A stretch of DNA of 29,203 nucleotides from a virus, in the IMG/VR virus record IMGVR_UViG_3300009160_000128, positions 1 to 29,203 of that record; one strand, given 5' to 3'. The notes below the pieces were generated by a model, which ran no database searches, had not been told where the DNA came from, and saw nothing but the letters and a program-made list of their open reading frames with translations. A program made the translations under genes and the position numbers. Below, one piece after another: positions 8,030 through 15,487 of the stretch. Positions within the stretch are counted from its first letter, which is position 1, and each line of letters starts with the position of its first letter.

Positions 8030-9070
8030 ATGACAAAAGCCGTTACTAAAAGAAACACTGTTCTGAAAACTACAGAAATTGTTTTTGAGTACTTGGAAAA
8101 ATTCCCAGAAGCTCCTTCTAAAACTTTAGCCAGAAAAATTTATGCAGAAAATACTGCATTTTTTACATCATTTGAAGTTGTCTATACTAGAGTAAGATAC
8201 TATAGAGGACAAACAGGTAAAAAACAAAGAACTCACATGAGCCAGGGTCCCCACAATAAATTCTTAAAAGAACTAAAGACCAAAGTTATGCAAAATAAGC
8301 TTAGTTTACCAGAATCACACACAAAAACACGTAACCAATTTACCTTCCCTACAGGGTGTATGAGATTAGGTATATTTGGAGATGTCCACATACCATTTCA
8401 TGATAATACAGCCTTAGAAACTATGTTTAGTAAGTTTGAAGAAGAAAAAGTAGACTCTATTTTAATTAATGGAGACTTATTAGACTTCTATCAGCTTTCT
8501 TTTCATGAGAAAGACCCAAGAGTAGTACATTTTAAAGATGAGATAGAGGCAGGAAAAGAATTCCTGGCTTATATTAGAGATAGGTTCCCTGATATTCCCA
8601 TCTATTACATTACAGGTAACCATGAGAATAGATTTGAAAGATACCTAAGAATTAAGGCATCAGAGCTATTAGACATGGATGAGTTCAGATTAGATGTTAT
8701 TCTACATGTTGCAGAATACAGAATAGAGTTCATACCTTTTAGAAGTAAAGTAGTATTTGGTGACTATACCATAGAGCACGGAGATAAAATCCCCGGAGCT
8801 GGTGGTGTAGTACCCGCTAGGACACTTCTAATGAGACTTAAATCTAATTCCATAGTGAATCACTTCCATAAGTCTAGTGAAAGCTCACAGAGAGTTTATG
8901 GAGTAGGTGAGCCAACTTCAATCAAAGCATATAGTTTAGGCTGCATGTGTGATCTTGCTCCTGAGTATATGGAAATCAATGAATGGAATCATGGGTTTGC
9001 CATAATGAAAAGAGTTAAAGATAAAGTTTCAGTAAAAAATTACAAAATAGAAGGTAATATCATACTATAA
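8030..9070 (+). CDS. metallophosphatase (calcineurin-like)
   Basis: 346 residues from the ATG at 8030; a TTG 18 nt upstream is in frame but less likely. The N-terminal 110 residues are basic and helical and may bind nucleic acid. The catalytic domain has the classical motifs in order: GDVHIPFHD (metal 1), GDLLDFY (bridging Asp), GNHENRFER (GNHD/E box), EHGDK and NHFHKSSE (final His pair). Such two-metal enzymes cleave phosphodi- or monoesters, and a metallophosphatase is part of the conserved crAss-like gene set. The substrate is unknown. The stop overlaps the next start (TAATG). Confidence 0.9.
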   Translation: MTKAVTKRNTVLKTTEIVFEYLEKFPEAPSKTLARKIYAENTAFFTSFEVVYTRVRYYRGQTGKKQRTHMSQGPHNKFLKELKTKVMQNKLSLPESHTKTRNQFTFPTGCMRLGIFGDVHIPFHDNTALETMFSKFEEEKVDSILINGDLLDFYQLSFHEKDPRVVHFKDEIEAGKEFLAYIRDRFPDIPIYYITGNHENRFERYLRIKASELLDMDEFRLDVILHVAEYRIEFIPFRSKVVFGDYTIEHGDKIPGAGGVVPARTLLMRLKSNSIVNHFHKSSESSQRVYGVGEPTSIKAYSLGCMCDLAPEYMEINEWNHGFAIMKRVKDKVSVKNYKIEGNIIL

Positions 9071-9375
9071 TGTTTCTACCCATAGAATTCAGAGACAAAG
9101 AGGGCCCATATATTGAGCACCTTAATGTAACTCACATAACTAGAGTGTCTTTTGTCAATGTCATGAATCCTGATGCTGGTACAAAAATCCATTTAAGAAC
9201 AGGAGAAGTATTAACTACCCCTGCTCCTTTGGATATTATTTCTGAAAAAATAGATGAATGCTGGAAATCAGCTGCCACCCTTGTTATCTTTAATGTTTTA
9301 GCTGAAAAAGCTAAGGTCATGTCTAAGCATGATGGGGATGTGGATGAGGATTTACAGTTTCAAGAAAATGAATAA
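9070..9375 (+). CDS. hypothetical protein coupled to the metallophosphatase
   Basis: 101 residues starting inside the metallophosphatase stop codon (TAATG). A beta-rich first half (FLPIEFRDKEG, VLTTPAPLDIISEK) is followed by a helix and an acidic tail. Its end overlaps the convergent gene at 9323-9589 by 53 nt. No family recognised. Confidence 0.65.
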   Translation: MFLPIEFRDKEGPYIEHLNVTHITRVSFVNVMNPDAGTKIHLRTGEVLTTPAPLDIISEKIDECWKSAATLVIFNVLAEKAKVMSKHDGDVDEDLQFQENE

Positions 9376-9589
9376 CATGTTCTTTATCATGCATTCTGAA
9401 CTGATCCGGCCACTCTAAGTTATATACATACCATTGACCATTCTCTACTCTGTCACTATCTATTGAGATCAGTGTAAGATTGTTAAATACTTCATAGGTA
9501 TAATAATAGTAATCATATCCATTCTGACTCTCTAAGTCTTTGACTTCCACTTTATTAAAGCCTAAGTCTGTTAAATCATTTTCTGTCAT
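9323..9589 (-). CDS. hypothetical protein with His/Pro-rich tail
   Basis: 88 residues. The body (MTENDLTDLGF..., GYDYYYYTYEV, GQWYVYNLEW, KEHVIHFLETV) resembles small Bacteroidota phage proteins of unknown function that start by naming a LGF segment and contain a YYYT strand. The last residues alternate His and Pro (NPHPHPHHA) and come from the overlap with the convergent plus-strand gene. That tail could be an accidental extension or a metal-binding tag. Confidence 0.65.
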   Translation of the reverse strand: MTENDLTDLGFNKVEVKDLESQNGYDYYYYTYEVFNNLTLISIDSDRVENGQWYVYNLEWPDQFRMHDKEHVIHFLETVNPHPHPHHA

Positions 9590-9743
9590 TGGTTAGTTCT
9601 TTAGTTATTTCTCTTGCTAAATGAGCAGAGCACTTATATTTAGTTCTAATATAACCGGCTACTGCTTTAGGTAGCATAATTGCAATGTCTTTGTTTTTAA
9701 GTCTCATCTCCTTGATGACAAACTCTTTCATTATCTTAGACAT
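9576..9743 (-). CDS. small basic protein, 55 aa
   Basis: The ATG at 9743-9741 overlaps the stop of the upstream gene (TAATG), and the frame ends with TGA at 9578-9576, inside the next gene's start region. The product is basic and helical, beginning MSKIMKEFVIKEMRLKNKDI with a later YIRTKYKCSAHLAREITKEL. Coupled starts on both sides and codon use like its neighbours support a real gene. No family recognised. Confidence 0.65.
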   Translation of the reverse strand: MSKIMKEFVIKEMRLKNKDIAIMLPKAVAGYIRTKYKCSAHLAREITKELTNDRK

Positions 9744-10330
9744 TACTTAACAGCCATTGTAGTCATAAATACTTCATGGTTAAGTACCTCAAATGCATAG
9801 TTCTTTGCAATATCTGCATAATGCTTACTTACTTTACAATACTCACCATATTCTTGGATTCTTAGGTCTCTATAGTTCTTGATAGCAAGAGTAACAAGAT
9901 GTACATTCTCCTCATCATCAGATTCAAGCATCTTAATCATGTTTTGTACCTCTTTATCATTTGTGTAACCCATTCTTTTTAGCAACTGTAACTCAGCCAT
10001 ATAAACAAATGGCTTGAATGTACCTGCTTTAGTACCCATATGGTACATATACCATAGATAGTTTAAATTACTATCTACATCTTTTGTAATCTCATAATGC
10101 TCTGCTGCAATCTTTGCTGTCAGAGATTCTATTTCTAATCTAATATCTTTTTCCATATAGAAAAATACCATTTTTTTTACTACACTATAAACAGGACTGG
10201 TATAAGCCTTGTGTGAATATACCAGCTCCTTCTTCTTATCATGTGATCTTCTTTTAATACCAAATAATGTTGGTAAAAATCTTTCTAAAGTGTCATTTCT
10301 TTTCTCATCTGCACTTTTCCTAACACGCAT
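9743..10330 (-). CDS. hypothetical helical protein
   Basis: 195 residues with a strongly basic N-terminus (MRVRKSADEKRNDTLERF). The middle contains NMIKMLESDDEENVHLVTLA, which resembles the NMLRSPDDENAVIAF segment of the protein at 89-496, so the two may share a small helical domain. The remainder is helical. Function unknown. Confidence 0.7.
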   Translation of the reverse strand: MRVRKSADEKRNDTLERFLPTLFGIKRRSHDKKKELVYSHKAYTSPVYSVVKKMVFFYMEKDIRLEIESLTAKIAAEHYEITKDVDSNLNYLWYMYHMGTKAGTFKPFVYMAELQLLKRMGYTNDKEVQNMIKMLESDDEENVHLVTLAIKNYRDLRIQEYGEYCKVSKHYADIAKNYAFEVLNHEVFMTTMAVK

Positions 10331-10333
10331 AAA

Positions 10334-10534
10334 TTACTTCAGAAAGTTAATATATGCTTGAGCTTTTCTTTTACTAGAAGACTCAACATCATAACCTGTA
10401 TGATCTTTAACATTCTTCCAAAAAAACCATAAGAATTTCTTCTTAACAACATACCTGGTCGTATAACCGTACTGTACTTCTACTACTTTGTAGTTTTTTT
10501 TGTTTACACTCATCATTCTAGATTTAAGTTCCAT
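10334..10534 (-). CDS. small basic hypothetical protein
   Basis: 66 residues, Lys- and aromatic-rich (RYVVKKKFLWFFWKNVKDHT), ending SSKRKAQAYINFLK. Overlaps the upstream gene by 22 nt. Composition suggests a compact nucleic-acid- or membrane-associated protein, but no family is recognised. Confidence 0.55.
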   Translation of the reverse strand: MELKSRMMSVNKKNYKVVEVQYGYTTRYVVKKKFLWFFWKNVKDHTGYDVESSSKRKAQAYINFLK

Positions 10535-10749
10535 TCTTCTAATAATCTTCTTAATTCTTCTCTAAGTTTTTCAGCTGCCTCAGTTTCTTGTTCGGTAGCT
10601 TCTCTGTTACCCATATATCCGTACTTAGTTATTTTTCTAAGTTCTTGGTCAATATCCCAGACAACACCTCTCCACTTGTAACCATCTAAAGCTGTTCTAG
10701 CTTCATCTTTTTCTTCATCGGAGTCAAACTCCAGAATTATCTTTCCCAT
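10513..10749 (-). CDS. conserved small phage protein (charged helical)
   Basis: 78 residues. MGKIILEFDSDEEKDEARTA, then KWRGVVWDIDQELRK and a long charged helix ending LRRLLEEWNLNLE. This strand-helix-strand-helix pattern is widespread in small phage proteins encoded in accessory runs, especially in Gram-positive and Bacteroidota phages. Function unknown to me. Confidence 0.7.
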   Translation of the reverse strand: MGKIILEFDSDEEKDEARTALDGYKWRGVVWDIDQELRKITKYGYMGNREATEQETEAAEKLREELRRLLEEWNLNLE

Positions 10750-10948
10750 TTACAATATCTTTTAATTGATTCCAAATAAGTTCATTATTTTCTCCCCAGT
10801 ACATGTCACAAGTAAACTTATCATCTTCTGTTTTACCAGGAGCTTCAAAGAAATAACTTTGTCTGTACTCACTCTTAGGAGCTGTAAATCTATAACATTT
10901 TTCTTTAACCGGACAATCTGTACCCGGACAACATGTGATATCAGCCAT
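10724..10948 (-). CDS. small Cys-rich phage protein
   Basis: 74 residues with cysteines arranged CCPGTDCPVKEKCYR at the N-terminus and a later FTCDMYW, which could bind zinc or an iron-sulfur cluster. The block YRFTAPKSEYRQSYFFEAP is typical of a small family seen in Bacteroidota phages and metagenomic phages. Function unknown. Its start overlaps the stop of the 28-residue gene upstream. Confidence 0.7.
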   Translation of the reverse strand: MADITCCPGTDCPVKEKCYRFTAPKSEYRQSYFFEAPGKTEDDKFTCDMYWGENNELIWNQLKDIVNGKDNSGV

Positions 10949-11034
10949 TATAAAAAGTTTAGTAATACATTATAAAATCTAATACCTGCTAAAAAGTAAA
11001 CAAGATTGTTTACCCATAAAGGATACTTTTCCAT
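10948..11034 (-). CDS. membrane microprotein, 28 aa
   Basis: The ATG at 11034-11032 opens a 28-codon frame (MEKYPLWVNNLVYFLAG start) whose stop overlaps the next ATG (TAATG at 10948). One hydrophobic segment covers most of it. The coupled stop and tight fit between genes support translation, but its size makes this uncertain. Confidence 0.45.
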   Translation of the reverse strand: MEKYPLWVNNLVYFLAGIRFYNVLLNFL

Positions 11035-11041
11035 ATTATTC

Positions 11042-11233
11042 TTATTTAAAAAATACTTGTTGTACCATAGCATATATAACTAGTATTACTGCTATTGCAA
11101 TTGTAACTCCTGTTACATAGAAGGAATACTCTTCCTTCTGCCTTTGTCTTTCATATTTCTTAACCTGTGGTTTAACTACAGTTTCTATAATATGCTCTGC
11201 TTTTCTATTAAAGTCTTCTCGGTCTATTTTCAT
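11042..11233 (-). CDS. small single-pass membrane protein
   Basis: 63 residues: a charged N-terminal half (helix to about residue 38) and one C-terminal transmembrane segment (VTGVTIAIAVILVIYAMV), so likely tail-anchored with the charged part in the cytoplasm. Function unknown. Confidence 0.65.
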   Translation of the reverse strand: MKIDREDFNRKAEHIIETVVKPQVKKYERQRQKEEYSFYVTGVTIAIAVILVIYAMVQQVFFK

Positions 11234-11238
11234 TATTC

Positions 11239-11445
11239 TTATTGTTTAGGTATTTCTTGTTTTACTTCCTCCCAATAATTTGTAAATACATTTGTATGTG
11301 AATTCTCTAGTACCTCATTAACTGCTATTAATGCACATTTTTTGGCTGCACCAATTGCATCACTTGAACTATATCCATCTTTATAGTAAAACATTTCATC
11401 ATACATTTTGTATACTAATTCATATGCTTTTTCTTTTGCTGTCAT
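11239..11445 (-). CDS. conserved Bacteroidota-phage small protein (KCALIAVNE type)
   Basis: 68 residues. TAKEKAYELVYKMYDE, then AAKKCALIAVNEVLE and a closing YWEEVKQEI. This combination is very common in small proteins of Bacteroidota phages and prophages and supports the host assignment. No function is known to me. Confidence 0.75.
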   Translation of the reverse strand: MTAKEKAYELVYKMYDEMFYYKDGYSSSDAIGAAKKCALIAVNEVLENSHTNVFTNYWEEVKQEIPKQ

Positions 11446-11568
11446 TGTTCTTGTTGTTTAGTTATCATTTCTATTTAAGATATGGGGTAAAAATTGCCAC
11501 TTATCATGAACAGATTTGTTATTTATACCACAGATAACCGGATTATTTCCGTTTATCTACCAAAAATC

Positions 11569-11781
11569 TTACTTATCTTCAATATTAAAGTACCCAATAA
11601 TAAATCCGGTGCCTGTAAATGTTCCTATAGTATAGATAACTTCTGCTTTACCAATAGGTTCCCAATTACAAGTTACTGTTTTGTATATACATCTTATGTA
11701 CCCAAAGGTTATTGCTAACCAAAGAAACGCGGGTAATAACATTGTTATTCTATCTCTCATGTCTTGTTTGTTTATAATCAA
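11569..11781 (-). CDS. small membrane protein, two segments
   Basis: Up to 70 residues; the internal ATG at 11760 (MRDRITMLL) is a better start because it reduces the overlap with the upstream gene. Two hydrophobic segments (about residues 14-32 and 47-64 of the long form). Function unknown. The 123 bp downstream (11446-11568) hold no convincing gene. Confidence 0.55.
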   Translation of the reverse strand: MIINKQDMRDRITMLLPAFLWLAITFGYIRCIYKTVTCNWEPIGKAEVIYTIGTFTGTGFIIGYFNIEDK

Positions 11782-11944
11782 TAATAAATCCTACTGCTAC
11801 AATAATATTCATACCTAGGGACATTAGTACCTCATGTATATCTTGATAGACATTCACACTAAGATGCACATGACCTACCATCCAAAATGGTATGGACAAG
11901 TTTTGACTTATCCATACCAATGTGTATTTTAAAAAGTGTTTCAC
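11750..11944 (-). CDS. small membrane protein, GTG start
   Basis: 64 residues starting at GTG 11944-11942, three bases after the stop of the 34-residue gene. Hydrophobic N-terminal and C-terminal segments (VWISQNLSIPFWMVG; LGMNIIVAVGFIIDY). Function unknown. Confidence 0.5.
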   Translation of the reverse strand: MKHFLKYTLVWISQNLSIPFWMVGHVHLSVNVYQDIHEVLMSLGMNIIVAVGFIIDYKQTRHER

Positions 11945-11947
11945 TGA

Positions 11948-12052
11948 TCATTTAATAAATGGTACACATATATAATTCTTTATAGTTCCTACAATTAGGA
12001 AAATTACTAGAACATATAGTAATACATATCCGGCAAATTTTAATGTTTTCAT
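11948..12052 (-). CDS. membrane microprotein, 34 aa
   Basis: ATG at 12052-12050 to TGA at 11950-11948. The start MKTLKFAGYVLLYVLVIFL is a single transmembrane helix with a basic N-terminus. It fits exactly between neighbours (3-nt gaps), which supports translation. Confidence 0.55.
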   Translation of the reverse strand: MKTLKFAGYVLLYVLVIFLIVGTIKNYICVPFIK

Positions 12053-12055
12053 ATT

Positions 12056-12256
12056 TTAATTATTGTATAAATGCTCAAGGTACTTGACCTTTTTAGGATT
12101 GGATTCTGACTTCCAATCATTTACTTTTAAATAACGGTTTATACTTACTCTTTTGATATGCATATAGGTTGGTTTTGTAAAGCCTACAAGAAACATTCCT
12201 ATAAGTAATCCAATAGCAAACAAAAGAGATCCTTTAATACTAATCTCCTTCTTCAT
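12056..12256 (-). CDS. small membrane-anchored protein
   Basis: 66 residues: an N-terminal transmembrane or signal-anchor segment (GSLLFAIGLLIGMFLVGF) followed by a basic soluble tail. The start overlaps the upstream stop by 1 nt. Unknown function. Confidence 0.6.
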   Translation of the reverse strand: MKKEISIKGSLLFAIGLLIGMFLVGFTKPTYMHIKRVSINRYLKVNDWKSESNPKKVKYLEHLYNN

Positions 12257-12507
12257 TATTTATTTTTATATTGCTTAATAATTTCTTTTTGCTGACTTTG
12301 TCTCTCAGCTTGGTCTTGTTGTACTTGAAGATTATTTTGATCAATCTTAAGTCTTTCTTCTTTAAGTTTAATAGCTCTCTCATATTCTCTCCATTCATAA
12401 ATATTTAAATCTTCCATTCTTTTTAAGTCAGCTATAGTAGCTTCTTCAGGGATGCTTTCATTGTTAGCATAATACATTTGCATAAATAATTCTTTTACTC
12501 TTCCCAT
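12256..12507 (-). CDS. hypothetical coiled-coil protein
   Basis: 83 residues. The second half is a continuous charged/Gln-rich helix (residues about 40-80) predicted by eye to form a coiled coil. Overlaps the upstream HTH gene by 13 nt. Function unknown. Confidence 0.65.
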   Translation of the reverse strand: MGRVKELFMQMYYANNESIPEEATIADLKRMEDLNIYEWREYERAIKLKEERLKIDQNNLQVQQDQAERQSQQKEIIKQYKNK

Positions 12508-12929
12508 AACTTTAAACTTTTGTCTAATAAATGTTTTACAGTATCTCTTATGTCACCATGATTAAGAATACCTTTAATTCTTTTTAGCTTTCTTCCTGTC
12601 TTATCATCAATTATTATTTTAATAGTATGATGTCTATGAGATTTCAAAGCATAAGACTTTGCAAAGTCATGTGGAAACAATTGTGCATACACATAAACAT
12701 TTTGCTGATAAGACTCATCACCTATAAACTGAATAGGCATTCTTCTTGCATAGTTGACTCTAGATCTAGTAAACCCTGTAAGGTGAGCTATTTTCTTCTC
12801 AGATAACTCAAATTTTTGGTGTAATAAACCAAATAAATAACTTCTTTGGTCTACAAGAGATCTTTGTCTGGAATTTTTATTTAAGCTCTGAAGAGCATTA
12901 ATAACTTCTTCTATTTTATAATCTTCCAT
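12495..12929 (-). CDS. putative HTH DNA-binding protein
   Basis: 144 residues. Residues about 40-65 (SEKKIAHLTGFTRSRVNYAR) form a good helix-turn-helix: a helix, a GF/T turn and a recognition helix rich in Arg/Ser. A His-rich strand (SHRHHTIKIIID) and a C-terminal IRDTVKHLLDKSLKL helix pair follow, the latter resembling a ribbon-helix-helix end. It could regulate phage transcription. Which promoter it binds is unknown; the operators at 24098-24228 are candidates only. Confidence 0.6.
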   Translation of the reverse strand: MEDYKIEEVINALQSLNKNSRQRSLVDQRSYLFGLLHQKFELSEKKIAHLTGFTRSRVNYARRMPIQFIGDESYQQNVYVYAQLFPHDFAKSYALKSHRHHTIKIIIDDKTGRKLKRIKGILNHGDIRDTVKHLLDKSLKLWEE

Positions 12930-12933
12930 AAAT

Positions 12934-13203
12934 TTAAATTAATTCAAAATCAGCTTCTTTAACAGTTTCTTCTTCTTTTTGATATATTTTAAGATCTAAT
13001 GGGATAAACCTATCAGCATCATATAATTCATAAGGAAAAGACTGAGAACTTAGCTGAACTTCTTTTAGTAATACACCAAACTTGTTATCCTGGAGACCCA
13101 TTCTTACTATCTTAGTAATGGTATAGGTTTCTCCTTCAACAATCCACTCATGTTGTGGTACATTGTTAGGACGGTTTTTGTCATCAATACAGATTGCCTT
13201 CAT
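12934..13203 (-). CDS. conserved Bacteroidota phage protein of unknown function
   Basis: 89 residues. MKAICIDDKNRPNNVP, then WIVEGETYTITKIVRM, a loop with GVLLKEVQL, FPYELYDADRFIP and an acidic tail. This SH3-like beta arrangement recurs in Bacteroidota phages and prophages. No biochemical role known. Overlaps the ClpS-like gene by 20 nt. Confidence 0.75.
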   Translation of the reverse strand: MKAICIDDKNRPNNVPQHEWIVEGETYTITKIVRMGLQDNKFGVLLKEVQLSSQSFPYELYDADRFIPLDLKIYQKEEETVKEADFELI

Positions 13204-13438
13204 TAACTTCTAATTTTACTTTAATATTTAAACCAGCAAGTTGATCTTTCATATTCTCCATAGCATAGTATGAACCATACTTGATAGTACACTGCCCTAC
13301 ACTGTCAGCAATTAATGAACATTGTTCAGCTTGGATAGGTTCATGCATACAAAATCTAATTAAACAGGCCATGATATATGAAAAACTATTTACTTCATCA
13401 TTTAACAAAATTAGTTTATAATCTTTTATTATTTCCAT
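13184..13438 (-). CDS. ClpS-like Clp protease adaptor
   Basis: 84 residues from the ATG at 13438, two bases after the helicase stop (an upstream in-frame ATG at 13468 lies inside the helicase). YKLILLNDEVNSFSYIMACL matches the ClpS core, with N13-D14-E15 at the positions that hold the N-degron alpha-amino group. The helix with PIQAEQCSLIADSVGQC and the final LNIKVKLEV strand complete the fold in the form seen in Bacteroidota ClpS. ClpS delivers proteins with Leu/Phe/Tyr/Trp N-termini to ClpAP/ClpCP. Oddly, the ligand-contacting His of the VHxxG motif is Asp here (D45), and the N-terminal extension that activates the protease is almost absent, so it may select different substrates or compete with host ClpS. 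Confidence 0.8.
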   Translation of the reverse strand: MEIIKDYKLILLNDEVNSFSYIMACLIRFCMHEPIQAEQCSLIADSVGQCTIKYGSYYAMENMKDQLAGLNIKVKLEVNEGNLY

Positions 13439-13440
13439 AA

Positions 13441-14532
13441 TTATAAATTTATCCCATAATCTTTCCACATAATCTTAGTCTGATCAAATCCTTCTAAAGC
13501 TTCCTTAACCCATTTTTCATCTATTGTACCTATATAACATAGTATATGTACAACTGCTTTATCATCTGGATTAAGACGCAGTAACCTACCAATTCTTTGA
13601 GCAGCTTTTCTCTCATTACCATATGCATGCATAATAATACCTTGTTTAAGATTAGATATATTAACACCTTCATTTAACTGCAATACAGTTGAAAGTTTTA
13701 AAATCTTACCTGTTTTAAACTTTTCTAAGTTATCTTCTGATCTGCTATTATTACTATGGTAACTGTGATCACATAATCTATCTGCTTGATCCTGAGTATT
13801 TGCAAAAAGAATACATTTACTATTGATACTACTAAATAGAATCTTTGCATAACGCTCCTTACTAGGATACTCCATCATAGCTTTCATTCTCATTACTCTG
13901 AGCATGTGCATATTTCCGGAACCTGCTTCAATTCTTCTAGACCAATAAGTATAGTTCTGTTGCTCACTTGTAAGAAAAGACTTATTCTTCATGGTCACCT
14001 GGTAGTTTGTAGCTGTTCCAAGATCAATTTCATGAACTATAATTTTATAGTCATTTAATATTCCATTCTCAATAGCGTCATCTGCTTTAAATGTAAATAT
14101 TGTTGGGCAAAACTCTTGACATAATCTACCTTTTTCTGAGTTCTTATGTTTAGGTGGTGTACCAGTAAGACCTAGTATTTTTCCTTTATAGTTTTCTAAG
14201 AAAGACCGGTGACTGTCAAGTAAACTATGAGATTCATCCAAATAGAGTACATCATAATCAGCCGGGTTATGTTTATTTAAGCTCAAATATGTGGTAAACA
14301 CCATTCTCCCTATTAGGTATTGCTTATCAAACTTCTCAGCATCATCTTTCCAAGAGGTAAAGATGGATCTTTTAGGTGCAACAACAAGACACTTCATTAG
14401 TGGAGTAGTATTTCTATCCATATGGTTAAGACCAACTAAAGTCTTACCAACACCAGTTCCTAATACTACACTACATCTTTGTTTCCCATCAGTTGCAGCT
14501 AATGCTTCTAATTGAATATCATCTTTTGTCAT
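13441..14532 (-). CDS. SF2 helicase, SNF2/DEAH-like
   Basis: 363 residues. Motif I is GTGVGKT (about residues 25-31), motif II VLYLDESHSL, motif III LGLTGTP, motif V near KLSTVLQLNEGVNIS and motif VI AAQRIGRLLRLN. It is a short, domain-complete superfamily 2 DNA translocase or helicase like the SNF2 genes of crAss-like phages, probably remodelling DNA in replication, recombination or transcription. It is followed 2 nt later by the ClpS-like gene. Confidence 0.9.
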   Translation of the reverse strand: MTKDDIQLEALAATDGKQRCSVVLGTGVGKTLVGLNHMDRNTTPLMKCLVVAPKRSIFTSWKDDAEKFDKQYLIGRMVFTTYLSLNKHNPADYDVLYLDESHSLLDSHRSFLENYKGKILGLTGTPPKHKNSEKGRLCQEFCPTIFTFKADDAIENGILNDYKIIVHEIDLGTATNYQVTMKNKSFLTSEQQNYTYWSRRIEAGSGNMHMLRVMRMKAMMEYPSKERYAKILFSSINSKCILFANTQDQADRLCDHSYHSNNSRSEDNLEKFKTGKILKLSTVLQLNEGVNISNLKQGIIMHAYGNERKAAQRIGRLLRLNPDDKAVVHILCYIGTIDEKWVKEALEGFDQTKIMWKDYGINL

Positions 14533-14537
14533 AATTT

Positions 14538-14945
14538 TTATTTTAACCAGTTCATTGTTCTAGCTTCACTCGGGTGGGAATGTATCCAGTCATGGCAGTT
14601 TCTACAAACCGGTATCCATGTGCTTTGTACTAAATAAAATGCATCTCTGTTTGACCCAGCAAAAGTATGATGAACATCAGTGGCACCATTGCCACATCCG
14701 TTCACCATTACCCGGCAGAGATTATTTTCAGTTAAGTATTTCATTCTTAATTTAGCGTATTCCGCATCCTTCTTTGCTCTTTTGGCAGAAACGCGGGGGA
14801 TATTAGAACTTGTTGGTTTCTGTATATCCTCTCCGCTTTTGTGGCAACTCCAGCATTGTTGGCATAATTTTAATCCCCCGGTTCCGCTACTCTTCCAAAT
14901 GGGCCGTTGTTTTCCGCACCCATCACATGTTTTAAGCTTTATCAT
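14538..14945 (-). CDS. HNH endonuclease with N-terminal zinc fingers
   Basis: 135 residues. The N-terminal part has Cys pairs C7/C10 and C28/C31/C34 (a rubredoxin-like knuckle). The C-terminal HNH domain has C77, C84, the DVHH motif at residues 90-93 and CRNCHDWIH (114-122) giving the final metal ligands. HNH enzymes nick or cut dsDNA. In phages, similar NinG-like proteins resolve recombination intermediates. It lies just upstream of the helicase in the same operon, so a recombination role is plausible. Confidence 0.8.
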   Translation of the reverse strand: MIKLKTCDGCGKQRPIWKSSGTGGLKLCQQCWSCHKSGEDIQKPTSSNIPRVSAKRAKKDAEYAKLRMKYLTENNLCRVMVNGCGNGATDVHHTFAGSNRDAFYLVQSTWIPVCRNCHDWIHSHPSEARTMNWLK

Positions 14946-15408
14946 TTTTTAGTCTTGGTAATTGGTTTAAGTTGTGTTCTAAACTTAAAAAGTTTTTAGG
15001 TAACACACCTTCAGCAATAAAGATACTGATAATCTGGTCTTTAGTGATGTTTAAATCTTTAAAAGTTAAAGTATTTTTAAACTTCTCATCAACCTCACTC
15101 TCAGATAACAAAAACTGTGTGATAGGGCTTTTAGGAAAGAATGTTTCAAAGAAGTTATTGCTGTATGCAATAGTTAATCTTTGTTTAAATTTATTAAGCA
15201 CAATCTGTGCTTTTTTGTAAACATTTACAATCCTTTGTCTCTTTTTACTGCACATTGTAGCTAATTCTTCTTGGCTTAATGCATCAAGACCGTACAAGGC
15301 TCTCTTGTACAAATAATTTTGATAAGTAGAATACTTATCTGTTTCATATGACATCACAGTTTGTGATCTCATCTGGTAATTTCTAATCTCTTTCTTTAAC
15401 TTTTCCAT
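14932..15408 (-). CDS. hypothetical helical protein
   Basis: 158 residues if the ATG at 15408 (MEKLKKEIRNYQ) is used, 162 from the ATG at 15420. Highly basic and helical (SKKRQRIVNVYKKAQIVLNK). Overlaps the HNH gene by 14 nt. No family recognised. Confidence 0.65.
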   Translation of the reverse strand: MEKLKKEIRNYQMRSQTVMSYETDKYSTYQNYLYKRALYGLDALSQEELATMCSKKRQRIVNVYKKAQIVLNKFKQRLTIAYSNNFFETFFPKSPITQFLLSESEVDEKFKNTLTFKDLNITKDQIISIFIAEGVLPKNFLSLEHNLNQLPRLKNDKA

Positions 15409-15434
15409 AACTTTATACAATTTGTTTAATACAT

Positions 15435-15462
15435 AAAAAAAAGGGGACAGTTACCTATCCCC
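15435..15462 (-). terminator. intrinsic terminator after the 15488 gene
   Basis: GGGGACAG / CTATCCCC stem (15443-15462) with a GNRA-type GTAA loop on the minus strand, followed by eight T on the minus strand. Confidence 0.85.
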
Positions 15463-15487
15463 TCTCATAACTATTTTTCAGTTCTAA

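Noticed and set aside
14680-14952. Plus-strand open frame over the HNH nuclease gene
   Set aside because: Antisense of a gene with clear zinc and HNH motifs; no independent support.
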